NCBI GenBank assembly: GCA_947471695.1
Contig: CANIWY010000020.1
Span: 1 to 14,183 of the forward strand
DNA: 14,183 nucleotides
From: Nitrosomonadaceae bacterium
GTDB taxonomy: Bacteria; Pseudomonadota; Gammaproteobacteria; Burkholderiales; Nitrosomonadaceae
Direction of reading: 5' to 3'
Shown here: positions 1 through 6,294 of the stretch, one piece after another
How positions within the stretch are numbered: position 1 is the stretch's first letter
How the letters are laid out: each line of letters starts with the position of its first letter
Translations under genes and position numbers: made by a program
The notes under the pieces: generated by a model
What the model saw: only the letters and a program-made list of their open reading frames with translations
What the model was told of the DNA's origin: nothing
The model's database searches: none

Positions 1-610
1 CCATGACCGGCGTCGCAAAACCATTATGGACCAGCATGTCACCGATATCGTGCATATCAGTGAATCGATTAATATGACTGTAATTATCTGCACTACGAAA
101 GGACTGACGTAGCTCCTTCAGAGTATCCGGTCCAAAGGTACTAAACATAAAAAGACCTCCCGGCTGAAGGGCCCGTCGAATCTCTGAGAATGTATGGCGC
201 ATATCGTTACACCACTGCAATGCCAGGTTTGACCAGACTAATCCTGCGCAGTCATTCTTTACCGGTAATGATTCAATATCCCCGCACGTATAAATTGTTT
301 GCCTCCCATGTGCCGAGGAGAATGACTTCCACCATGGCACCGGAGGACGTGCCTGAAGGTGCATCGATACGGCAATATCGATCGCTAAAATTTTAGCTGC
401 AGGGAATCGCGTAGCCAGATTCCGACTTCCATAACCCGTACCACTGCCCGCGTCCAAAATTAAATCTGGACTGTACTTGATGTAACTAAGGCGCGCCAAC
501 ATCCGATCACATACCTCGCGTTGCAGCACTGCCGCACCATCATAACTCGGCGCTGCACGCTCGAAAGATCGTCGTAACTGATGCTTATCTAGAGTATGGT
601 CGTAATTCAT
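1..610 (-). CDS. bioC: malonyl-ACP O-methyltransferase BioC (partial, C-terminus off the left edge)
   Basis: BioC uses S-adenosylmethionine to methylate the free carboxyl of malonyl-ACP, so that the fatty-acid elongation enzymes can extend it to pimeloyl-ACP methyl ester for biotin synthesis. I read 203 codons in one open frame from ATG at 610 to the window edge; the family is about 250 residues, so roughly 50 are missing. The SAM-binding glycine loop DAGSGTG lies at residues 53-59, preceded by the typical N-terminal SFERAAPSYD. The BioC-like GDIESLP and WSNLALQWC segments follow in the middle of the protein. The start codon directly follows the bioH stop codon with no gap (TAAATG), so translation is probably coupled. 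No frameshift was seen. A general SAM methyltransferase is the alternative, but motifs plus neighbours make BioC very likely. Confidence 0.93.
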   Translation of the reverse strand, partial: MNYDHTLDKHQLRRSFERAAPSYDGAAVLQREVCDRMLARLSYIKYSPDLILDAGSGTGYGSRNLATRFPAAKILAIDIAVSMHLQARPPVPWWKSFSSAHGRQTIYTCGDIESLPVKNDCAGLVWSNLALQWCNDMRHTFSEIRRALQPGGLFMFSTFGPDTLKELRQSFRSADNYSHINRFTDMHDIGDMLVHNGFATPVM

Positions 611-1369
611 TTAGACCATCTGAATCAGTTTTGTTATAAATTGATCTGGATGTGACAAGAAGGGTGCATGCCCACAGCTAGGCACCATTACCAGCTCCGA
701 ACTTGGCAACTGCTGGTGCATCCATCTTGCTGCAGAGGGATGAGTGATGATGTCGTTCTCCCCATGCATCAGCACAACCGGCTGACTAATTTTTTCTATT
801 TTGTTGCGTAAATCGGTCGTCAGTAAAATTTTCAGCCCCGCCTGTAGTGAATTTTCATTTAGCTTGCGATCATGAGAGAAGCTTGCTCTCAATTTTGCTA
901 AAACTGCCGTGGTATCGATACTGCCTTTCACCTGTAAACTGAGGAATCTATCCAGAGTCGTTACATAATCACGATTCAAGTTCTTCATAAAGAGTTGCAG
1001 CATCTCCTCCTCCATACCCCACTGCCAATCTTTATGTTTAACAAAGCAGGGGGTGGTCGAGACCAGCATCAGCTTCTTAACACGTTGAGGCTGTTGCAAT
1101 GCAAGCTCGACAGATACCTGACCCCCTAATGACCAACCACAGACAGTGCAGTCATAGGGGAGTACCTCTGCAACCTTCTCTACCATGCACTGCAATGTAC
1201 CCGTTTCACATGCTGGACTACCACCATGACCGGGCAAATCAACTAGATGCAGACGAAAATGCCGTGCCAATTGACCACGCACACCGTCCCAGATATCGCT
1301 GTGCATGGCCCAACCATGCAGTAGAACAAGGTCCGGACCAGCGCCAAGGGCTTTAACGTGGAGACTCAT
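611..1369 (-). CDS. bioH: pimeloyl-ACP methyl ester carboxylesterase BioH
   Basis: BioH is a cytoplasmic alpha/beta hydrolase that removes the methyl group installed by BioC, releasing pimeloyl-ACP for BioF and ending chain elongation. The 252-residue protein matches the usual length (about 256). It has the oxyanion-hole region LLHGWAMHSDIW (residues 16-27), the nucleophile elbow GWSLGG with Ser80, Asp206 in HGENDIITH and His234 in SCGHAPF. This spacing nearly matches the E. coli triad Ser82, Asp207, His235. Its ATG lies inside the last codons of bioF (17-bp overlap), with a GGAGG-like sequence inside bioF about 12 nt upstream, which points to translational coupling. Its stop abuts the bioC start. 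Other hydrolases share the fold, but the position between bioF and bioC fixes the identity. Confidence 0.95.
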   Translation of the reverse strand: MSLHVKALGAGPDLVLLHGWAMHSDIWDGVRGQLARHFRLHLVDLPGHGGSPACETGTLQCMVEKVAEVLPYDCTVCGWSLGGQVSVELALQQPQRVKKLMLVSTTPCFVKHKDWQWGMEEEMLQLFMKNLNRDYVTTLDRFLSLQVKGSIDTTAVLAKLRASFSHDRKLNENSLQAGLKILLTTDLRNKIEKISQPVVLMHGENDIITHPSAARWMHQQLPSSELVMVPSCGHAPFLSHPDQFITKLIQMV

Positions 1370-2522
1370 ATCCCGAGTCCACCTCCCTTAATGCCGCTAA
1401 CAGTTGATCCACATCCTCCTTACTGTGTGCAGCCGACAGCGAGACCCTTAGTCTTGCTGTACCCTGCGGCACCGTTGGTGGACGGATTGCGGGTACCATT
1501 ATCCCACGTTCTCGGAGTGATTCGCTTAACTGTAAGGCCTCATCATTCCCGCCAATGATGAGAGGCTGAATTGGGCTCGTGGAGGGTAATAATTTCCAAT
1601 GTAGCGACTGCAGACCCTGCTGAAATTGCATGATGAGCTGTGATAACCGTTCACGCCTCCATTCCTCTTGCTCGATCAATGTCAGACTACGCAGCAGTGC
1701 ATGGGATAGCAGTGGTGGGGTAGCGGTGGTATAGATGTAGCTACGAGCAGACTGGATCAGGGTCTCAATGATCTCCGTCTGAGCAGCAACAAAGGCTCCA
1801 AATACACCTGCCGCCTTGCCGAGGGTCGCCATATAAATAATACGTGGCGAGCTGAGATTAAAATGAGATGCCACCCCCCTCCCCTGATGACCCAACACAC
1901 CGAATCCATGTGCATCATCAATCAGAAGCCAAGCATCATACCTTTCACACAGAGACAGCAATTGAGGTACCGGGGCGATATCCCCATCCATGCTAAACAC
2001 AGCATCGGTCATCACGAGCTTGCGTCTGGCCTGAGAATTGGCCAACCGCCTCTCCAACGCAACCAGATCAAGGTGTGAGTAACGGCTCATCTTGACGCTT
2101 GAGAGAAGTGCAGCATCATTGAGAGAAGCATGATTAAGCTTATCCGCAAAGATTGCATCACTACGTCCAATCAATGCAGTCACCACACCGGCATTGGCCA
2201 TGTATCCGGTTGAGAAGAGTAACGCCCTAGGGAAGCCTGTAAATGATGCGAGAGCGCTCTCTAATGCATGGTGAGCCGATGAGTGTCCGGTGATGAGGTG
2301 AGAGGCTCCTGCACCCACCCCATACTGCCTTGCGCCCTCACAGGCCGCCCCAATCAGTTGAGGATGACCAGCAAGTCCGAGATAATCATTATTACAGAAT
2401 GCAAGGTAACTACGTCCGTCGATGGTGATATGCGCATTCTGATGACTCTCTGTCGTTATTCTACGACGTTTCAGGCCTGCATCTTCCCAGGTACTGAGCT
2501 GTTCAGAGAGATCGTAAAGCAT
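1353..2522 (-). CDS. bioF: 8-amino-7-oxononanoate synthase BioF
   Basis: BioF is a PLP-dependent enzyme of the alpha-oxoamine synthase family. It condenses L-alanine with pimeloyl-ACP (or pimeloyl-CoA), with loss of CO2, to give 8-amino-7-oxononanoate (KAPA). The 389-residue length is normal (E. coli 384). Visible landmarks are NDYLGL (45-50), the ring-stacking His131 in LNHASL, the cofactor-binding DDAH at 202-205 and the Schiff-base Lys236 in ATLGKAAGVFGA. The ATG at 2522 lies 5 bp after the bioB stop and I see no strong ribosome binding site, so expression probably depends on reading through from bioB. The 3' end overlaps bioH by 17 bp. Kbl, HemA and serine palmitoyltransferase are relatives, but the operon context excludes them. 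Confidence 0.96.
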   Translation of the reverse strand: MLYDLSEQLSTWEDAGLKRRRITTESHQNAHITIDGRSYLAFCNNDYLGLAGHPQLIGAACEGARQYGVGAGASHLITGHSSAHHALESALASFTGFPRALLFSTGYMANAGVVTALIGRSDAIFADKLNHASLNDAALLSSVKMSRYSHLDLVALERRLANSQARRKLVMTDAVFSMDGDIAPVPQLLSLCERYDAWLLIDDAHGFGVLGHQGRGVASHFNLSSPRIIYMATLGKAAGVFGAFVAAQTEIIETLIQSARSYIYTTATPPLLSHALLRSLTLIEQEEWRRERLSQLIMQFQQGLQSLHWKLLPSTSPIQPLIIGGNDEALQLSESLRERGIMVPAIRPPTVPQGTARLRVSLSAAHSKEDVDQLLAALREVDSGYESPR

Positions 2523-2527
2523 TCTGG

Positions 2528-3496
2528 CTAAATCGAATGAATTCCAAGTTTTTGGAATAAATTATCATCTCTCTGAGATTCTGGATTTCCTGTGGTGAGT
2601 AGCTTGTCACCATAAAAAATAGAATTGGCCCCCGCAAGAAAACACAATGCCTGTACCGCCTCAGACATTTCCTGCCTTCCCGCAGAGAGACGTACCATCG
2701 CTTTTGGCATGGTAATGCGGGCCGCAGCAATGGTCCGCACGAACTCAAAATGATCCAGAGCCTCTGTACCGTGCAGTGGTGTACCGGGCACTTGAACCAG
2801 GTTATTAATTGGAACAGAATCAGGATAGGGATTGAGATTCGCTAGTTGAGCGATCAGCCCTGCACGTGCTTGACGTGACTCGCCCATACCGACGATTCCA
2901 CCACAACACACATTCATTCCGGCAGCCCTTACCTGATCCAGTGTATCTAGCCGGTCTTGATAGTCACGGGTGGTGATCACTTCACCGTAGAATTCCGGTG
3001 CTGTATCGAGGTTATGATTGTAGTAATCAAGGCCTGCCTGCCTGAGCTGATCAGCCTGCCCCGGCTTCAGCATCCCCAGAGTGGCACAGGTCTCAAGCCC
3101 CAACGCCTTCACAGAGCTGATCATTTCTGAAATTTTACCGATATCTCGCTGCTTAGGACCTCTCCAGGCTGCACCCATACAGAACCGTGAAGCTCCCTTT
3201 GCCTTTGCCGCTCTTGCTGTATCAATCACTTCTGTCAGCGACAACATCTCCTGATCTTCCACGCTCGTATGGTAACGCGCCGCCTGAGGGCAGTAGCCAC
3301 AGTCCTCAGGGCAGCCACCTGTCTTGACTGAAATGAGTGTCGATAGTTGCACCGCATTAGCATCATGATACTGACGATGAATCAACTGAGCACGGTGAAT
3401 CAGGTCGCTAAAAGGCAGATCCAGCAAGGCTTCAACTTGAGGAACCATCCAGACTGATGGCTTTATGGAAATTACATCGGAAACGGATTGATTCAT
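2528..3496 (-). CDS. bioB: biotin synthase BioB
   Basis: BioB is a radical-SAM enzyme that inserts sulfur into dethiobiotin, the last step of biotin synthesis. The 322-residue protein carries the [4Fe-4S] motif CPEDCGYC with Cys62, Cys66 and Cys69. The [2Fe-2S] ligands appear as Cys106 (RFCMGAAW), Cys137 (ETCATLG), Cys197 (NVCCGGIVGMGE) and Arg269 (VRLSAGR), each at a constant offset of nine from the E. coli residues 97, 128, 188 and 260. It is therefore the complete aerobic-type enzyme. The ATG at 3496 is supported by an AGGG ribosome binding site about 6 nt upstream. It is the first gene of the bioB-F-H-C operon and its promoter should lie in the 3497-3660 stretch. Confidence 0.97.
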   Translation of the reverse strand: MNQSVSDVISIKPSVWMVPQVEALLDLPFSDLIHRAQLIHRQYHDANAVQLSTLISVKTGGCPEDCGYCPQAARYHTSVEDQEMLSLTEVIDTARAAKAKGASRFCMGAAWRGPKQRDIGKISEMISSVKALGLETCATLGMLKPGQADQLRQAGLDYYNHNLDTAPEFYGEVITTRDYQDRLDTLDQVRAAGMNVCCGGIVGMGESRQARAGLIAQLANLNPYPDSVPINNLVQVPGTPLHGTEALDHFEFVRTIAAARITMPKAMVRLSAGRQEMSEAVQALCFLAGANSIFYGDKLLTTGNPESQRDDNLFQKLGIHSI

Positions 3497-3597
3497 TCTG
3501 AACCCTGTATGAATTGGTAACTGGATGATTAATCTAGGTGTTCGGTTATCATTACTCTAACAGCGGATTTGTGACGATCTGTTCTGAGATGAGCTGT

Positions 3598-3626
3598 ATC
3601 ATCAAGGTGAATGACCTTGTTGTCAA
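3598..3626 (-). promoter_or_regulatory. candidate promoter of the biotin operon
   Basis: On the minus strand a perfect -35 box TTGACA (3621-3626) is followed after 17 bp by GATGAT (3598-3603), a 4/6 match to the sigma70 -10 box. Transcription would begin near 3590 and leave a leader of roughly 90-95 nt before the bioB ATG. The spacer is almost entirely a palindrome, entered separately. The -35 box and spacing are seen; activity is inferred, and another -10 a few bases away cannot be excluded. Confidence 0.45.
3603..3619. repeat. 17-bp palindrome in the bio promoter spacer (operator candidate)
   Basis: The sequence CAAGGTGAATGACCTTG is a perfect 6-bp inverted repeat with a 5-bp centre. It occupies the spacer between the proposed -35 and -10 boxes of the biotin promoter, the usual position for a repressor operator. 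It does not resemble the enterobacterial BirA operator (TTGTAAACC and its inverse), so the binding protein is unknown. A second small repeat, AACAC-TTG-GTGTT, lies just upstream of the promoter at 3630-3642. Confidence 0.45.
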
Positions 3627-3710
3627 TTCAACACTTGGTGTTTTTCAACGATAGATTAAAAATAGATCAAGTTGCTCCCATAAGTCATTAGTCAACAGAG
3701 GGAATTGAAT

Positions 3711-3734
3711 ATGACGGCCAAAAGAAAAGCCTAG
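3711..3734 (+). other. possible 7-codon leader ORF
   Basis: An ATG at 3711 opens a seven-codon frame (MTAKRKA, then TAG). It is preceded by AGAGGGA with a spacer of about 7 nt, which is a better ribosome binding site than most real genes here have. A hairpin follows about 19 nt downstream and the next gene starts at 3951. It could be a regulatory leader peptide, the remains of a longer gene (the same frame stays open to a TGA at 3771 after the TAG), or chance. No promoter is obvious. Confidence 0.2.
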
Positions 3735-3752
3735 CGTACCGTTCACGGGATA

Positions 3753-3784
3753 AGGGCGCTAAATAACTCATGAGCGTTTACCCT
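3753..3784 (+). other. hairpin in the intergenic leader region
   Basis: AGGGCGCT (3753-3760) can pair with AGCG (3773-3776) and, after a TTTA bulge, CCCT (3781-3784). That gives an 8-bp interrupted stem around a 12-nt loop. There is no T-run after it, so it is not an intrinsic terminator. It may be a leader-RNA structure or chance; I recognise no known riboswitch. Confidence 0.25.
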
Positions 3785-3834
3785 GGCTGCATAGATTCAG
3801 TTGATATAGAATCCTGAATGACAGTGAAATAAAT

Positions 3835-3869
3835 GGGCCGATTATAGAGACTTGGGCTCTGATCGGCTC
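3835..3869 (+). other. two-part hairpin upstream of the TIGR04073-family gene
   Basis: GGGCCGAT (3835-3842) pairs with ATCGGCTC (3862-3869), eight pairs including one G-U, and enclosed within it AGAG (3846-3849) pairs with CTCT (3857-3860) around a 7-nt loop. It lies about 80 bp upstream of the GTG at 3951. No T-tract follows, so termination is unlikely. It may be a structured 5' leader, a DNA site or a small RNA element. Confidence 0.35.
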
Positions 3870-3950
3870 ACGGTAGTTGTTATGGTATAGGTATATCTAG
3901 CGAAGGTTTAAATTTAGATACTACTTCAACTCAATATTAAGGAGTTACAC

Positions 3951-4304
3951 GTGAAAAAAATAATCCAATCACTACTGATCGTATCTTCCTTCGCCTTTTT
4001 AACCCCATCAGTTCATGCTCACGATGCAAGCTATGTGACTCATGTGGGAGACAAGCTAGGGTATGGTATCGCTAACATCGCGACCGGTTGGGTCGAAGTT
4101 CCCAAGAACATAATGATAGTTGGACAGAGGGATGGTGTTGCTGCTGGGGCAACTATTGGTCTGTTCACCGGTTTATTTCAGACAGTTGGCCGCACCGCAT
4201 ACGGAATTATGGAGACTGCGACATTCTTGATTCCAACCCATCCAATCGTAAAACCTGGCTACATCTGGGATAACTTCGACAAAGAAACCAGCTACCATAA
4301 GTAA
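3951..4304 (+). CDS. secreted exosortase-system-associated protein, TIGR04073 family
   Basis: This 117-residue protein starts with a clear signal peptide (MKKII, a hydrophobic core, then cleavage after VHA at residue 23), so the mature 94 residues should be periplasmic or envelope-associated. The body has the order I associate with TIGR04073 proteins: GYGIANIATGWVEVPKNI (37-54), a Gly-rich hydrophobic stretch around GATIGLFTGLFQTVGRTAYG (66-85), and a C-terminal PGYIWDNF. These proteins occur in genomes with exosortase/PEP-CTERM surface-protein systems; their biochemical role is unknown. The GTG start at 3951 is chosen because AAGGAG (3939-3944) sits 6 nt upstream and the signal peptide begins there. 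It stands alone between two long non-coding stretches, with no exosortase or PEP-CTERM gene nearby. The family assignment is by recalled sequence pattern, not by a search. Confidence 0.75.
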   Translation: MKKIIQSLLIVSSFAFLTPSVHAHDASYVTHVGDKLGYGIANIATGWVEVPKNIMIVGQRDGVAAGATIGLFTGLFQTVGRTAYGIMETATFLIPTHPIVKPGYIWDNFDKETSYHK

Positions 4305-4742
4305 TCAAAAACAGATTACAAATATAATGGGATGGCAGGTCACGCGATACATACACGGTGACCTGCCAGGCCTTGAGAGCACCGATAGATTAAGAGAGTG
4401 AAAAAAGTTTATTTATAACGCAGAATCAAATTCATATTACATTGGCCTAGGGTATTTTAGAGGTGTGCATTTTAAATTAGAAGTGATGCCTCGTAGGGCA
4501 TTCTGAATCTCAGTACTTTTTTCTAGTCACTAACCAACAGCATATTCCACCCCGATCTCTTGTTCAGCTTCAGCACCTGCATCATCCCATCCATCCGATA
4601 CCCAATCCATTTTCAGGCGAAAGTGCGAATGATCTGATTTCATATTCAGCACCATCCGAATTAAAAAAAGGCTTAGATAACCTTTCACCAGAAACGCAAA
4701 AAATAGAACAGATTAAGGATTGAGGGCTCTGGCCTCGGACTG
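4305..4742. other. 438-bp intergenic stretch, mostly non-coding
   Basis: This gap is AT-rich apart from a more G+C-rich block near 4530-4630. It holds the perfect inverted repeat at 4333-4368 and a small hairpin (ATGCC 4486-4490 with GGCAT 4497-4501). On the minus strand there is a 41-codon open frame (4530-4655) whose product I do not recognise. No convincing trmL promoter or ribosome binding site was found. Confidence 0.5.
4333..4368. repeat. 11-bp perfect inverted repeat after the TIGR04073-family gene
   Basis: TGGCAGGTCAC (4333-4343) is exactly repeated in inverse as GTGACCTGCCA (4358-4368) around a 14-bp loop, 28 bp after the stop codon at 4304. The RNA hairpin would be very stable. Neither side has a T-tract, so it is not a standard intrinsic terminator. 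It may act as a 3'-end stabilising or Rho-linked structure, or as a protein-binding palindrome. Confidence 0.55.
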
Positions 4743-4769
4743 ATGGCATTTTTAGATAAACGACAGATG

Positions 4770-5234
4770 ATGTTTAACATAATCCTATTTCAACCAGAAA
4801 TTCCACCCAATACTGGCAACATCATTCGCCTCTGTGCGAATACAGGGTCAGGGCTGCATCTAATCAAACCATTGGGATTTACACTGGAAGACAAGAAACT
4901 GCTACGAGCCGGCTTGGACTATCATGAATTTGCCAACATCAAGATCCATGATAATTGGGAAGACTGCCTCATCGATCTACAAGGCCGCCGTATTTTTGCG
5001 GTATCCACCAAGGGAACGCAGCACCATCACATGGGCTCATATCTTGCTGGAGATACTTTTCTATTTGGCGCGGAAAGTAGTGGGCTAAAGACCGAGATAC
5101 TGGAGAGTTTTCCTGCAGAAAGACGTATCCGCGTTCCGATGGTACCGGGTAGTCGTAGCCTTAATCTATCTAACACCGTCTCGGTTGTGATTTATGAAGC
5201 TTGGCGACAGACAGGATTCGGCGGGGCAATCTAA
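4770..5234 (+). CDS. trmL: tRNA (cytidine(34)-2'-O)-methyltransferase TrmL
   Basis: TrmL is a small SPOUT (trefoil-knot) methyltransferase that adds a 2'-O-methyl group from SAM to the wobble base (C/cmnm5U34) of tRNA-Leu isoacceptors. From the chosen start the protein is 154 residues (E. coli 157). It opens with the family signature FQPEIPPNTGNIIRLCANTG. The knot motifs FLFGAESSGL, IRVPMVPGSRSLNLSN and VSVVIYEAWRQ are intact. I chose the ATG at 4770 because the family begins directly at this MFNIILF strand. The frame is open to an ATG at 4743, giving nine extra residues, but neither start has a good ribosome binding site. The gene stands alone and converges on gpsA with a 70-bp gap. In E. 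coli trmL also lies beside the secB-gpsA-cysE cluster. Confidence 0.93.
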   Translation: MFNIILFQPEIPPNTGNIIRLCANTGSGLHLIKPLGFTLEDKKLLRAGLDYHEFANIKIHDNWEDCLIDLQGRRIFAVSTKGTQHHHMGSYLAGDTFLFGAESSGLKTEILESFPAERRIRVPMVPGSRSLNLSNTVSVVIYEAWRQTGFGGAI

Positions 5235-5254
5235 ACAAGACCAGCTACTGTTTT

Positions 5255-5281
5255 CATAAAATTGATCGGCAAAGGGGCCGA
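5255..5281 (-). terminator. weak candidate terminator of the gpsA operon
   Basis: Read on the minus strand, about 24 bp after the gpsA stop, TCGGC and GCCGA form a 5-bp GC-rich stem around a 6-nt loop, followed by TCAATTTTA. The stem is short and the T-run imperfect. No better terminator is visible for gpsA or for the converging trmL. Confidence 0.35.
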
Positions 5282-5304
5282 AAAGATGCGACCAATCCCC
5301 TTAC

Positions 5305-6294
5305 TTAGCCATTCTCGGTTTTGGGCTCCCGATTGAGCAATGACTCTAATGCTGCCTTGGGTGATACACCCTCGTACAGTATGCTGCAGACGGCCCGGGT
5401 GATCGGCATATCGACATCCAGTTCCAGGCTTAGCTGGAGAACCTCTCGTGCGGTATACACCCCCTCCGCAATATGTCCGAGATTCTCCAGAATCTCCGAC
5501 AACGGCTGACCCTCTGCCAGCATTAATCCCACACGCCGGTTGCGCGATAAATCGCCCGTCGTAGTGAGTATCAGATCCCCCACTCCTGCTAATCCTGAGA
5601 AGGTTTCCATATGCCCACCGAGCTTAAGTCCTAACCGAGTAATCTCGTGCAGCCCTCGAGTGATCAGGGCTGCACGAGCATTATGACCAAGACCCATACC
5701 ATCAGAAATGCCGGCCGCTATGGTGACTACATTCTTAACCGCACCGCCAACTTCTACACCAACGACATCGGTACTTGAGTAGATCCTGAGACGGGGGTGA
5801 TGTAACTGTGATGCGATACTTCTCGAGAATTCTTCATCATGAGATGCCAAGGTTAAGGCGGTGGGCATCCTTTGTGCCACCTCCTGCGCAAAACTTGGGC
5901 CTGATAGAACCCCACAGGGTGCGACCCCAGCATACTCATCACCCGCCACCTGGTGAGGTAGTTTAGCGGACTGTCCTTCGAAACCCTTGCACCCCCAGAT
6001 AACTGGTATCGCTCTTCCGGTCGCAACAATTCTACGTAATGTCTCACGCAATCCCGCAACCGGAACGACAATCACCGCAAGATCAGCCGTATCAATCGCA
6101 TTTGCGATCGAAGATGTCAGTTCTAGTGGGCCAGGAAGCGGAAATCCGGGAAGAAAACGATGATTAATTCGTTGCGAGCGCATCTCGTCCAGATGCTCCG
6201 TAACGGGTGTCCATAATGTGACCTGGTGGTGCGCATTAAGATTAATCGCAAGCGCAGTTCCCCAGGCACCAGCACCGAGGATCGCTATTCTCAT
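5305..6294 (-). CDS. gpsA: NAD(P)-dependent glycerol-3-phosphate dehydrogenase GpsA
   Basis: GpsA reduces dihydroxyacetone phosphate to sn-glycerol-3-phosphate in the cytoplasm, supplying the backbone for phospholipids. The 329-residue protein has the dinucleotide-binding loop GAGAWG at 7-12, Lys103 in WGCKGFE, the GPSFAQEVA segment near 132, the catalytic Lys187 in GGAVKNVVTIAAG, Asp240 in FSGLAGVGD and the SRNRRVG loop. The ATG at 6294 is chosen because the Rossmann fold starts immediately (MRIAILGAG) and because it overlaps the stop of the upstream SH3 gene by 4 bp (ATGA), a typical coupling arrangement. The frame is open further upstream to 6384, but that would add 30 unlikely residues lying over the SH3 gene. 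It is the last gene of the yibN-grxC-secB-SH3-gpsA operon. Confidence 0.96.
   Translation of the reverse strand: MRIAILGAGAWGTALAINLNAHHQVTLWTPVTEHLDEMRSQRINHRFLPGFPLPGPLELTSSIANAIDTADLAVIVVPVAGLRETLRRIVATGRAIPVIWGCKGFEGQSAKLPHQVAGDEYAGVAPCGVLSGPSFAQEVAQRMPTALTLASHDEEFSRSIASQLHHPRLRIYSSTDVVGVEVGGAVKNVVTIAAGISDGMGLGHNARAALITRGLHEITRLGLKLGGHMETFSGLAGVGDLILTTTGDLSRNRRVGLMLAEGQPLSEILENLGHIAEGVYTAREVLQLSLELDVDMPITRAVCSILYEGVSPKAALESLLNREPKTENG

Noticed and set aside
190..396. Open frame on the plus strand inside bioC
   Set aside because: It lies over a continuous, motif-bearing minus-strand bioC frame and its product shows no family pattern.
1..610. bioC suspected to be frameshifted or a pseudogene
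   Set aside because: Reading the minus strand from 610 to the edge gave one unbroken frame with all BioC motifs; it is only cut by the window end.
3497..3660. Search for a classical BirA operator upstream of bioB
   Set aside because: No TTGTAAACC or GGTTTACAA half-sites at the required spacing; only the unrelated palindrome was seen.
3660..3950. Known riboswitch (TPP, c-di-GMP, SAM, cobalamin)
   Set aside because: Hairpins are present but the conserved core sequences of these classes were not found.
4333..4368. Calling the long inverted repeat an intrinsic terminator
   Set aside because: No T-run follows the stem on either strand.
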